Shown here piece after piece: positions 1 to 7,065 of a DNA stretch of 25,949 nt. Location: positions 1 to 25,949 of IMG/VR virus record IMGVR_UViG_3300005882_000019, one strand, 5' to 3'. Numbering within the stretch: the stretch's first letter is position 1; each line of letters starts with the position of its first letter. The notes under the pieces are model-generated. The model ran no database searches. It worked only from the letters and a program-made list of their open reading frames with translations, and was not told where the DNA came from. This DNA is from a virus. A program made the translations under genes and the position numbers.

Positions 1-2
1 GT

Positions 3-389
3 AAAAGCGTCGTGAGTGCCATTTCTACGGACTCTTTATATAAAGTATATGATTTTGTAAGAAATGATTTCGGTGCTTCACTAATAAGCGGATATGTGAT
101 TAGACGCATAGAAAGCAAGGATCCCAAGGATATCCTCGACTTAAAAAGCATACCATTTTGGAGAGAACAAGTAACAAATTTACAGAGATTTTTAAAAGAA
201 GCAGAGGACTTAGAAATAACATCAGACCCAGATGTAGATTGGAATTTTACGGTATACGATGATGGGCATATTGTTTTAGGATATCTTATGGCCAATATTT
301 GGAACCAGAAAGAGGAATACTTAGAGTTTATAGATAAAGTATTAGATAGTAGCTCGCTAGAGAAACTCATTATTGATTTAGGTGAATAA
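3..389 (+). CDS. Hypothetical early protein, possibly 5'-partial
   Basis: The frame is open to the left edge of the window. A GTG at 12 could start a 125-residue protein, but no ribosome binding site is visible before it (the preceding bases are AAAAGCGTC), so the true start may lie outside the window. The protein is acidic and soluble-looking. Its C-terminal half is rich in D/E with aromatic residues (for example DPDVDWNFTVYDDGH), and it shows no membrane segment or catalytic motif. I do not recognise a family. Lying left of the RNA polymerase gene, it occupies the place of the T7 early genes that often modify the host, but nothing in the sequence shows such a role. Confidence 0.6.
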   Translation, partial: KSVVSAISTDSLYKVYDFVRNDFGASLISGYVIRRIESKDPKDILDLKSIPFWREQVTNLQRFLKEAEDLEITSDPDVDWNFTVYDDGHIVLGYLMANIWNQKEEYLEFIDKVLDSSSLEKLIIDLGE

Positions 390-507
390 CAGAAGGGGGC
401 GCTAAGCTCCCGTTTCTCTAGGTATAAGGTGGGCAACACAAGGACACTTGAGAAAAGGGGTTGAGAAATGTGATAGTTACAACATACCTTAAGAGAGGAG
501 GAATAAA
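390..507 (+). promoter_or_regulatory. Intergenic control region before the 183-codon gene
   Basis: This 118-base gap has no convincing gene. From left to right it holds a weak terminator-like hairpin (395-411), a TATAAGGTGGG string (423-433) that resembles other candidate phage-promoter sites in the window, a TTGAGA (461-466) that could act as a host -35 box but has only a poor -10 (around 483-489), the string TACAACAT (478-485) shared with 1067-1074, and a strong ribosome binding site (GAGAGGAGG) just before the ATG at 508. A promoter here is plausible; which element acts is not settled. Confidence 0.35.
395..420 (+). terminator. Weak terminator-like hairpin
   Basis: Arms GGGGGC (395-400) and GCTCCC (406-411) pair over 6 bp with one G-U wobble around a 5-base loop. 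The tail that follows is GTTTCTCTA, a poor U-tract. It lies just after the stop codon at 389, where a terminator would be expected, but the tail makes it doubtful. Confidence 0.3.
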
Positions 508-1059
508 ATGGAAAAAGTATATTTAACAGCTAAAACAATGGATAAATGGTTGAAAGAGGTCCAGAAGGCGTATTTAGATGGCAAGTTTACATTCGATGAG
601 GTTTTCTTACAAGACGGTTTGCCTGAGATTACTTTTGAAGATGTCGGTAAGTCAATGTACGCAGATAATTCGAAAACTGGTGTAGAGGAATACATTGGTG
701 TTGTTACACCAGAATCGTACTTTATGGCTTGGGGTCTTTTCTTACTTGCGGCATTAGACTGGGAAAAATACAGTATTCCACTATATGCTGTAGCTGCAAC
801 TATAACCTTTATGCAGGTGAAACTTGCAGAAACATATGAAGATGAACCAGACAAAATGCGTCCGATTATAGCAATAGCTTCTGTAGTGTCGGCTGCGTTA
901 GGTTTACAAGATTTAGTATCTGAAACTTTTGAAGATACAGACACAACACATTTGGGCGTATTAGTAAGAACAGTTGTTTCTATTTTGATGGGTAAAGACC
1001 AAGACAAGCAACTAGTGTTAAACTTGGAGGGTGTTACAAATGAAAGTACAGGTGATTAA
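508..1059 (+). CDS. Hypothetical protein, 183 aa
   Basis: It starts at ATG 508 behind a strong ribosome binding site (GAGAGGAGGAATAAA). No family is recognised. The N-terminal 75 residues are charged. The middle (about residues 70-105, with WGLFLLAALDWEKYSIPLYA) and a later stretch (about 120-135, IIAIASVVSAALGL) are hydrophobic, so the protein may be membrane-associated or simply helical with buried cores. The last 20 codons overlap the next small gene, which starts at 1040. The opposite strand also has a long open frame here, but only the + frame has a ribosome binding site and fits the operon. Confidence 0.75.
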   Translation: MEKVYLTAKTMDKWLKEVQKAYLDGKFTFDEVFLQDGLPEITFEDVGKSMYADNSKTGVEEYIGVVTPESYFMAWGLFLLAALDWEKYSIPLYAVAATITFMQVKLAETYEDEPDKMRPIIAIASVVSAALGLQDLVSETFEDTDTTHLGVLVRTVVSILMGKDQDKQLVLNLEGVTNESTGD

Positions 1060-1180
1060 TGTAAATACAACATCCTATAAGATAGGGGAGTTAGCCGCCA
1101 TATCTCATGGGGAGCAATTGAAGCGCTCTCCTGTTTCTCTTACAAAAGATTTGTGGGAATTAGGGGGTGAAGGTGAATGA
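1040..1180 (+). CDS. Small overlapping protein, 46 aa
   Basis: ATG at 1040 lies behind GGAGGGTG (1026-1033). The frame is open for 46 codons to a TGA at 1178-1180. It overlaps the preceding gene by 20 bases and the next one by the ATGA arrangement at 1177-1180, so this frame fills exactly the apparent gap between two genes. The product begins MKVQVINVNTTSYKIGELAA and ends in an acidic GGEGE tail. No family is recognised. The ribosome binding site and the tight linkage at both ends support a real gene. Confidence 0.65.
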   Translation: MKVQVINVNTTSYKIGELAAISHGEQLKRSPVSLTKDLWELGGEGE

Positions 1181-1377
1181 TAAAAAGGGAAATTGTGTTA
1201 GAGGTTAATGGTGTGTTATACATAGTAAAAGATTATGAAGCTAAGTACTTAGGAGATAAATGGTATTTGATACTTTACTATGAAGGGCTTAACCAACCTT
1301 TAAAACTTTTCGCAAAAGAGTTTGAACAAAAAACTGTGCTTTACCTAGTTGAGAAGGTGAATCATGCTGATGATTGA
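1177..1377 (+). CDS. Hypothetical small protein, 66 aa
   Basis: It starts at ATG 1177 behind GGGGGTGAAGGTGA and overlaps the upstream 46-codon gene by 4 bases. The sequence alternates hydrophobic and charged residues (for example REIVLEVNGVLYIVKDYE), which suggests a small beta-rich soluble protein. It has no recognisable motif. Its end overlaps the start of the next tiny gene (1364), so the four small genes before the polymerase appear to be one translationally coupled unit. Confidence 0.75.
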   Translation: MIKREIVLEVNGVLYIVKDYEAKYLGDKWYLILYYEGLNQPLKLFAKEFEQKTVLYLVEKVNHADD

Positions 1378-1450
1378 TGTAGTCCCTATAGTTATAGTAG
1401 GGGTGTTGTGTGCAGTGCTGAGCTATGTTTTTACAGCTAAGGGGCGGTGA
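1364..1450 (+). CDS. 28-residue single-span membrane peptide
   Basis: ATG 1364 lies behind GAGAAGGTGA and opens 28 codons to TGA 1448-1450, which falls just before the TTG start of the RNA polymerase gene. The peptide is a short polar start, a hydrophobic run of about 20 residues (IDVVPIVIVGVLCAVLSYVF), and a basic end (TAKGR). That is typical of a small membrane peptide with a cytoplasmic basic tail. The function is unknown; phages use such peptides for lysis, exclusion or host membrane effects, and nothing here chooses between these. Confidence 0.6.
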   Translation: MLMIDVVPIVIVGVLCAVLSYVFTAKGR

Positions 1451-1454
1451 GACA

Positions 1455-3731
1455 TTGAGCTTAGTGGAAAAAGAGTTAGAGCTTGAAGGGACTATGTGGG
1501 CTTATGGAGAGGCCAGGCAACAAAGGCCTCTCCTTGAACGTAAAGAAGGGTATTTATTGTCTAGAGTCATTGAGCCGTTAACAACGGCCTTCATGCAGTG
1601 GATTCGTGAAGGCCGTTCGGCAATGGCTCTAGGCCAAGTGAGAAGTTTTTTCAAGGATGTAACAAAAAATGAAGTATTGACTTTAGTTTACACAGCATTG
1701 AAGGTGATAATCACAAAAAACACAGGCAGCCGCACAGGTATTGTGCGAGAAATAGGAAACCACGTTATGTACCAGTTAGCTTTACTACGTATGCCACCGC
1801 ATCATTACAACTTGGTATGGGAATACGCAAAAGCGTTCAAACCACACATTACCAAAAGGATTCTCATGGAGAATGCTAAGCAGTACATGGACGCAATTAA
1901 AGACAATAATCTAGTATATCAAGTAGGTTTAAGATTTTATGTATTGTTACTAGAAGCTGGTTTAATTGAAGAATACACGGAATATTACCGCAACAAAAAA
2001 AGCACACACGTCCGTATACATCCTAAAGTAATATCTATTTTACAAGAGCACGATTATATTAGGCCCTTACTAAAGCCTATGGTGGTTGAGCCTGTAGATT
2101 GGCGTCTAGAAGGTACTCGAACTGTACAAGGCGGTTACTTTACATTACCTTTAAAGCTAATACATGGCGTTAGTAAAAGCACACCGCAACCTGGGCTTTG
2201 GTTAGACGCTCTTAATAAGTTACAGCGGGTACCTTATAGAATTAACAAGCATGCGTTGGAGTTTTTTGAATGGGTTTTAGAACATCCTGAAACAGGTTTA
2301 GTTTTTCCGCAACCGCACTGGTTTAAGAAGCCACAGAAACCTGAAGTATTAAGCCCAGACCGCAAAAAAGAGTTTAAATATAAGATGCGGGAATATTATT
2401 CGAATGTGAATCGTGCGGCGGGGTTGTGGACAGCATACGTGTTCACTAAAAGCATTGCTAAGGATTATGCAGACTATGACGAAATATATTTCCCTATGTT
2501 TGCGGATTTTAGAGGCAGGCTTTATTATGCACCTGCATATTTACAGCCACAGGGTGCAGATTATGCAAAAGCTTTAATTGAGCTAGCTCCGCAACATCAT
2601 GAGCCTCTAACTGAGGATGGTCTAACAGCATTGAAAATTTATATTGCAAACCTATATGGTTTAGATAAAAAGACTTATAGTGAGAGACTGCAATGGGTAG
2701 ACGAGCATTTAGAACAACTCCGTGGTGTTGGGGCAGACCCACAACGTCATGTGCATTTTATAGCACAGGCAGATAAACCATTTATGTTTGTCCATGCTTG
2801 TCGAGCCTTACATTATGGCCTATTAGGGGAACCCGTAGGAGTTATTGCACAGATTGATGGCTCAAACAATGGAACACAGCATTTGTCTGCATTGAGCGGA
2901 CATAACAATAAGTATGTGAACATGACGTCTGAAGACTTTGTTTTTGATTTGTATGGAGTAGTGGCGAATCGAGTAAACGAATTGGTGCGTGAAGATACAT
3001 CAATTGAGAACCAAGAGTTACGAGCATTTTGGCTAAGAAAGCCAGTAGACCGAAGTTTTGTTAAGCGGAACGTAATGACATTTCCGTACTCAGTAACTTT
3101 TCCAGGCATGGTTGAGCAAAATATGGAATATATTATGAAAGAATACGGTTTATCGTTTTTTGAAGGACAATCTGTGTTTCCATTACTACAATATATAACA
3201 CAGCATATATACACTGCTTTAAAAGAGATAGTACCTTTAGATGTTTTACATTGGCTACAGCAATGCACATCCATTATCAATCAACCTATGGAGTGGGAAA
3301 CACCGTCTGGTTTTAGAGTCCAACAAGCGTATTGGAAGACGGTACGTAAAAGATTGCGTACAGTTTGGGGTACTCGGGCTTTAGAAATAAAGATCCGCAA
3401 TTACACCGATGAAGTATTTTTACAAAAAATGCGTCTAGCGATTTCACCGAATTTTGTGCACTCATACGATGCAGCACATTTAGCATTAGTAGCTACTAGG
3501 TTTGATAAACCTTTGCTAGTCCAACATGATTCTTTTGGTACACACCCAAACTATATCAAGGAATTACATAAGATTATTCGTGAAACGTTCGTTGAGATTT
3601 ACAGTGAGCCTGTGTTGTTAAAACAGAAAGAATATTGGGAACGCAAGTATAGGGTACAGTTACCCGACCCACCTGTAGTAGGGGTTATTGATTCCGAGGA
3701 GTTGTTGAATGCTCCGTATTTTTTCCATTAA
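1455..3731 (+). CDS. Single-subunit phage RNA polymerase (T7 gene 1-like)
   Basis: DNA-directed RNA polymerase of the T7/mitochondrial family, which transcribes the later phage genes from phage-specific promoters. With TTG 1455 as residue 1 (758 aa; ribosome binding site GGGGCGGTGA), the catalytic elements are all visible: AQIDGSNNGTQH with metal-binding D468 (T7 D537), RSFVKRNVMTFPYS with K537 and Y545 (T7 K631 and Y639, same spacing of 8), and FVHSYDAAH with the second metal-binding D672 (T7 D812). HDSFGTHP lies near the C-terminus. An in-frame ATG at 1425 has no ribosome binding site and overlaps the membrane peptide gene, so TTG is preferred. The N-terminal match to T7 begins at ELELEGTMWAYGEAR. 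The protein is about 125 residues shorter than T7 RNAP (883). Two strong hairpins lie in its first 165 bases of coding sequence. Confidence 0.95.
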   Translation: MSLVEKELELEGTMWAYGEARQQRPLLERKEGYLLSRVIEPLTTAFMQWIREGRSAMALGQVRSFFKDVTKNEVLTLVYTALKVIITKNTGSRTGIVREIGNHVMYQLALLRMPPHHYNLVWEYAKAFKPHITKRILMENAKQYMDAIKDNNLVYQVGLRFYVLLLEAGLIEEYTEYYRNKKSTHVRIHPKVISILQEHDYIRPLLKPMVVEPVDWRLEGTRTVQGGYFTLPLKLIHGVSKSTPQPGLWLDALNKLQRVPYRINKHALEFFEWVLEHPETGLVFPQPHWFKKPQKPEVLSPDRKKEFKYKMREYYSNVNRAAGLWTAYVFTKSIAKDYADYDEIYFPMFADFRGRLYYAPAYLQPQGADYAKALIELAPQHHEPLTEDGLTALKIYIANLYGLDKKTYSERLQWVDEHLEQLRGVGADPQRHVHFIAQADKPFMFVHACRALHYGLLGEPVGVIAQIDGSNNGTQHLSALSGHNNKYVNMTSEDFVFDLYGVVANRVNELVREDTSIENQELRAFWLRKPVDRSFVKRNVMTFPYSVTFPGMVEQNMEYIMKEYGLSFFEGQSVFPLLQYITQHIYTALKEIVPLDVLHWLQQCTSIINQPMEWETPSGFRVQQAYWKTVRKRLRTVWGTRALEIKIRNYTDEVFLQKMRLAISPNFVHSYDAAHLALVATRFDKPLLVQHDSFGTHPNYIKELHKIIRETFVEIYSEPVLLKQKEYWERKYRVQLPDPPVVGVIDSEELLNAPYFFH
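1506..1533 (+). repeat. Perfect inverted repeat in the 5' end of the RNA polymerase gene
   Basis: GGAGAGGCC (1506-1514) and GGCCTCTCC (1525-1533) are exact reverse complements with a 10-base spacer. The stem would form about 50 bases after the start codon. No U-tract follows, so it is not a classical terminator. Confidence 0.7.
1583..1617 (+). repeat. Second perfect inverted repeat in the RNA polymerase gene
   Basis: AACGGCCTTCA (1583-1593) and TGAAGGCCGTT (1607-1617) are exact 11-base reverse complements with a 13-base spacer, only 50 bases after the previous repeat. An exact 11-bp hairpin is unlikely by chance in a window of this size. No U-tract follows. Confidence 0.7.
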
Positions 3732-3745
3732 GGAGGAGGTATATT

Positions 3746-4015
3746 ATGACGGATGAAGCGATATACTTTGACAAACCCTTCTTACAAAATTTAGCTTTGG
3801 AGGTTTTTAAGAAGGTGTGGGCTGCACCGACATTTATCAAAAGTTTACATGTGGAGTATAAACCGATGACGGACGTCATGGCTTATGAGGTTACTCTACT
3901 CACAGCCAACGGTGTCGAAGAAAAACATTTTTTCGGCGTGACTCCTGATAGAGGAGTCGAAATTATACACATGTATTCTAAATTACAACCAGAAGGAGGT
4001 AGTGATAATGCCTAA
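3746..4015 (+). CDS. Hypothetical protein, 89 aa, between RNA polymerase and SSB
   Basis: ATG 3746 lies behind AAGGAGGAGGT. The product is a small soluble protein with mixed charge (MTDEAIYFDKPFLQNLALEV at its start) and no recognised motif. Its last codons overlap the ribosome binding site and start of the SSB gene (stop at 4013-4015, SSB ATG at 4008), so the two are probably translationally coupled. T7 has several small genes (1.1-2) in this interval, among them the host RNA polymerase inhibitor gene 2; no similarity to gp2 is evident. Confidence 0.75.
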   Translation: MTDEAIYFDKPFLQNLALEVFKKVWAAPTFIKSLHVEYKPMTDVMAYEVTLLTANGVEEKHFFGVTPDRGVEIIHMYSKLQPEGGSDNA

Positions 4016-4613
4016 AAAAGAGGTATTACAGTTGGAAGTTATCACGCCAAAATCTGAGATTCGATTTCATAATTTATTGAAGCCTTCATCATATAAAGAA
4101 GGCTCAGTACCTAAGTATGATGTTACAATCTTACTGGACCCAGATAATCAAGAACATGCTAAGTTTATTGAGATGTTACAAGAGTTTGAAGAAAAGGCTA
4201 AACAAGCCATTTTATCTCAAAAAACACCTGCAAAAAGAAAAATGATGAATTTTAGACCAATATTGAAACTGGACTTAGATCCAGATGGAAATGAAACAGG
4301 GTATATGTTATTTACTGCGAGGTCCCAGTATCCACCAGTAGTAGTCGACTCTAGAAAAATCAAAATTGAAGTGCCTGAAAATTTAGGACGTGGGTCTGTG
4401 GTAAGAGTTGGTGCGATTGTGAAGCCTTATGAAAGCGGTGTTAACTATGGAGTAACTGCATATCTCCAAGCAGTCCAAATAATCGAATTAGTTGAGTATA
4501 ACACAGCCTTTGGGTTTATTGATAAGTTTGGTGTTGAAGACGGATTTACTGTTGAGATGTCTACAGAGGATTTTGTAACAGGAGGCGACGATTCAGACGA
4601 GGTACCATTCTGA
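4008..4613 (+). CDS. Single-stranded DNA-binding protein (T7 gp2.5-like)
   Basis: Coats single-stranded DNA at the replication fork and contacts the polymerase and helicase. Support: the position directly before endonuclease I, as in T7; a 201-residue OB-fold-sized protein with a beta-rich core (PKYDVTILLDPDN; VVRVGAIVKPYESG); and a hallmark C-terminus, an acidic tail ending in an aromatic residue (GGDDSDEVPF), the arrangement by which gp2.5-type proteins bind their replication partners. The ATG at 4008 is chosen over the GTG at 4002 because AGGAGGT (3994-4000) is properly spaced only for the ATG. An inverted repeat AGCCTTC/GAAGGCT (4081-4104) lies inside the 5' part of the gene. Confidence 0.88.
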   Translation: MPKKEVLQLEVITPKSEIRFHNLLKPSSYKEGSVPKYDVTILLDPDNQEHAKFIEMLQEFEEKAKQAILSQKTPAKRKMMNFRPILKLDLDPDGNETGYMLFTARSQYPPVVVDSRKIKIEVPENLGRGSVVRVGAIVKPYESGVNYGVTAYLQAVQIIELVEYNTAFGFIDKFGVEDGFTVEMSTEDFVTGGDDSDEVPF

Positions 4614-4625
4614 TGAGGTGAGAAA

Positions 4626-5072
4626 ATGTATAAAAAATGGCATAAGAAGAAAAGCAATTATAAGTCTCAAGAACGTTATAAATTGAAATCTTCTTTTGAG
4701 GAGACCGTGGCTGCTCAGTTGGAGCAGCTTGGTTTCTCTGTTTTATATGAAACGAAATATATTCGTTACATACAACCCGCAAAACAACGTAAATACCTGA
4801 TTGATTTTGACTTAGGAGCTTTTTATGTAGAAGTTAAAGGTTACTTAGAGCCTGAAGACCGCAAGAAATTAATATGGGTGAAACAATATGCCGACAAAGA
4901 AATTAGGATACTGTTTCAAAATGCTAGTTTACCTATTTACAAAGGCGGTAAAACAACTTATGGGGAGTGGGCTGATAAAAATGGTTTTAAATGGGCAGAG
5001 GGGGCTATACCTCAAGACTGGATAGACGAGGCCCGCCGTTACTTCGAGGAGCGGGGTGGTAATAGTGGGTGA
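4626..5072 (+). CDS. Endonuclease I, Holliday junction resolvase (T7 gp3-like)
   Basis: Resolves branched DNA; in T7 the same enzyme also degrades host DNA. The 148-residue length matches T7 gp3 (149). The catalytic set aligns: E25 (KSSFEETV), D60 (YLIDFDL), E69 and K71 (FYVEVKGYLEPEDRKK), corresponding to T7 E20, D55, E65 and K67. The downstream YKGGKTTYGEWADKNGFKWA and IPQDWI also match the T7 pattern. The N-terminus is very basic (KKWHKKK), suited to DNA binding. The start ATG follows GATGAGGTGAG, and the end overlaps the primase-helicase gene by 17 bases. Confidence 0.93.
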   Translation: MYKKWHKKKSNYKSQERYKLKSSFEETVAAQLEQLGFSVLYETKYIRYIQPAKQRKYLIDFDLGAFYVEVKGYLEPEDRKKLIWVKQYADKEIRILFQNASLPIYKGGKTTYGEWADKNGFKWAEGAIPQDWIDEARRYFEERGGNSG

Positions 5073-6663
5073 ATTCCTTTTTCATACAAGTTGTCCCAAA
5101 TGCGGGTCTAAAGATAATGTTGGAGTATGGAGAGAGCCTGATGGTTCTCTCGTACTCCATTGTTTTACACCTTCTTGTGATTACCATGAAGTACGTAAGT
5201 CTGATGACGGGGTGAAGCCTGTAAAAACAACTACAAGGCCAACAGATTTAGTACCTTATGAATTTCGAGATTTACCAGCCCGTGGTATTCGGCAGGATAT
5301 AGCTAAGGCATACGTGTACGGCGTAGCAAAATACAAAGGTAAATGGGTACATGTAGCGAACTATGTGGATAGGGCACTAAACATAGCAGCTCAAAAAATT
5401 AGGACCGAAAACAAAGAATTCTTTTGGCTTGGCAACAAGGACAATCTATTGTTGTTTGGACAACACTTGTGGCTTAAGTCTGGAGGAAAAATGCTAGTAA
5501 TTACGGAGGGTGAAATTGATGCTTTATCAGTGGCTCAGGCGTTCGACTTATCGGTTCCTGTGGTTTCTATACCGAATGGTGCGGGTGGTGCTGTTAAAGC
5601 CATTTCACAACATATTGATTGGATTGAATCGTTCGATAAAATCATTTTGGCATTCGATAATGATAAACCAGGCAAAGAGGCGATTCAAAAGAGTGCTGAA
5701 ATATTAACGCCTGGTAAAGTTTTTGTACCGAATTTTGGTAAATATAAAGATGCTAATGACGTTTTATTTACTGAAGGCCCACATGCATTAAGAACAATTA
5801 TTAAGGATGCTACTCCGTATGCTCCTGTAGGCGTAGTATTAGGTCAGGAGATAGATTATGATTTTTTAGTGAGTGAGCCTGAAGTTACATCGTACGAAAT
5901 ACCCTATCCTATTTTAAACGATAAGCTACGAGGACTACATAAAAAAGAGCTTACTCTAGTAACTGCTGGGTCTGGTGTTGGGAAAACCACGTTTGTTAGA
6001 GAGCTAGCATATCACTTGCTTGTAACTTACCCTGAAATGAAGATAGGTTTTATTGCACTTGAGCAAAGTTTACGACAGGCAGCTTTAGGGTTTTTGGCAC
6101 TAGACCATAATATACCTTATGGGGATTTAAATCTGAATGCTGCGCAAATTACACCTGAAATGTATCAAAAAACAAAACCGTTACTTGAACGTATAATATT
6201 TTATCAGCATTTTGGGTCTTTGAAAAGTGAACAACTGATACATTCAATTAAGTATATGGCTCAGGGATTGGGTTGTGACTTTGTGTTTTTAGACCATATT
6301 AGTATAGTTGTGTCAGGGTTAGATACTCACGATGAGCGAAAGATTATTGATATTTTGATGACACGTTTACGTAGTTTGGTAGAACAAACTAAAGTCGGTA
6401 TGGTAGTTATAGCGCATATTAGGAAAACCCAAAACGGACGTTCTGTTGAAGAAGGTCGTCAAATCCACATTGACGATTTAAGAGGGTCTGGGTCACTTAA
6501 GCAATTAGCGGATAATGTAATAGCTATTGAAGCAGTAGACCATGACGTACGACAAATACGAGTTTTAAAAAACAGGTTATTTGGTGATATTGGTGAAGCT
6601 GATACTTTATTATATGATAGAGATACGGGACGTTTAATAACTATGGGAGAAAACATGTTTTAA
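5056..6663 (+). CDS. Primase-helicase (T7 gene 4-like)
   Basis: Bifunctional replisome protein: an N-terminal primase and a C-terminal hexameric 5'-3' helicase. Visible domains: a zinc-binding primase module (C13-x2-C16 and C36-x4-C41); a TOPRIM RNA-polymerase domain (EGEIDAL with E151; LAFDNDKPG with D201 and D203); and a RecA-like helicase with Walker A GSGVGKTT (305-312), catalytic E336 (ALEQS), Walker B FLDHIS (D413), IAHIRKTQ (452-459) and LRGSGSLKQLADN (475-487). All modules needed for both activities are present; the length is 535 against 566 in T7. The start is GTG 5056 (GAGGAG four bases upstream); GTG 5065, with GGGGTGG before it, is an alternative that removes three residues. A long hairpin (5121-5159) lies in the zinc-module coding sequence. 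Confidence 0.93.
   Translation: MVIVGEFLFHTSCPKCGSKDNVGVWREPDGSLVLHCFTPSCDYHEVRKSDDGVKPVKTTTRPTDLVPYEFRDLPARGIRQDIAKAYVYGVAKYKGKWVHVANYVDRALNIAAQKIRTENKEFFWLGNKDNLLLFGQHLWLKSGGKMLVITEGEIDALSVAQAFDLSVPVVSIPNGAGGAVKAISQHIDWIESFDKIILAFDNDKPGKEAIQKSAEILTPGKVFVPNFGKYKDANDVLFTEGPHALRTIIKDATPYAPVGVVLGQEIDYDFLVSEPEVTSYEIPYPILNDKLRGLHKKELTLVTAGSGVGKTTFVRELAYHLLVTYPEMKIGFIALEQSLRQAALGFLALDHNIPYGDLNLNAAQITPEMYQKTKPLLERIIFYQHFGSLKSEQLIHSIKYMAQGLGCDFVFLDHISIVVSGLDTHDERKIIDILMTRLRSLVEQTKVGMVVIAHIRKTQNGRSVEEGRQIHIDDLRGSGSLKQLADNVIAIEAVDHDVRQIRVLKNRLFGDIGEADTLLYDRDTGRLITMGENMF
5121..5159 (+). repeat. Long two-part hairpin in the primase 5' coding region
   Basis: The outer stem TGGAGTA (5121-5127) pairs with TACTCCA (5153-5159). 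After a small internal loop, the inner stem GAGAGAGCC (5130-5138) pairs with GGTTCTCTC (5143-5151) with a single G-U wobble around the tetraloop TGAT. This gives about 16 bp in all. It sits roughly 60 bases after the gene start and has no U-tract. Confidence 0.65.
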
Positions 6664-6676
6664 GGAGGGATTGTAC

Positions 6677-7054
6677 GTGAAAAAGGTAGTAGTTATGTTG
6701 CTTATTTTAAGCGTAGTATTCTTTGGTGTTGAAGTACAGTTTGGGTGGTTTGAGTATCCTTCTGGGGCTAGAGAATTTTTCAAAATCTATGAAGAGGCAT
6801 CCATCGGCCCGTTTACGTTTTCATTAACACATTGGTTGTTTATTCGTATCTATAACGTAGGTATACCAAATCCCTATAGCTTTATCCCTATAAGTCTTGA
6901 AACTTCTGCTGGTTGGTGGGATGTCAAGGTACAGTTAAATATAAATGAAAATGTGTATTTGTTTGGTCTTCACAGGTCTGTACACAATTTCGATGGTTTA
7001 CATTACTTATATGATAGGTGGCACAACTTTTATGGTATAGGGATTTCTTGGTAG
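6677..7054 (+). CDS. Small exported or membrane-anchored protein, 125 aa
   Basis: GTG 6677 lies behind AAGGAGGGA with normal spacing; the in-frame TTG at 6671 is too close to it. The N-terminus is a clear signal sequence or membrane anchor: MKK followed by about 16 hydrophobic residues (VVVMLLILSVVFFGVE). No lipobox cysteine is seen. The remainder is strikingly aromatic (many W, F and Y, for example SAGWWDVKV and YDRWHNFYGIGISW), as in surface or periplasmic proteins. No family is recognised. It lies between primase-helicase and the nucleotide kinase, among cytoplasmic replication genes, where an exported protein is unexpected. Superinfection exclusion or an envelope-acting role is possible but unproven. 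Confidence 0.72.
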   Translation: MKKVVVMLLILSVVFFGVEVQFGWFEYPSGAREFFKIYEEASIGPFTFSLTHWLFIRIYNVGIPNPYSFIPISLETSAGWWDVKVQLNINENVYLFGLHRSVHNFDGLHYLYDRWHNFYGIGISW

Positions 7055-7065
7055 GAGGTGGCAAT

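Noticed and set aside
489-1007. Long open frame on the - strand
   Set aside because: It lies wholly over the 183-codon + strand gene, which has a strong ribosome binding site and fits the operon; all other genes are on the + strand.
2509-3280. Several open frames on the - strand inside the RNA polymerase gene
   Set aside because: They are antisense shadows of a gene with conserved catalytic motifs and have no recognisable products.
5510-5707. 65-codon + strand frame inside the primase-helicase gene
   Set aside because: It overlaps the TOPRIM motifs in another frame; its basic aromatic product looks like a shadow of coding sequence.
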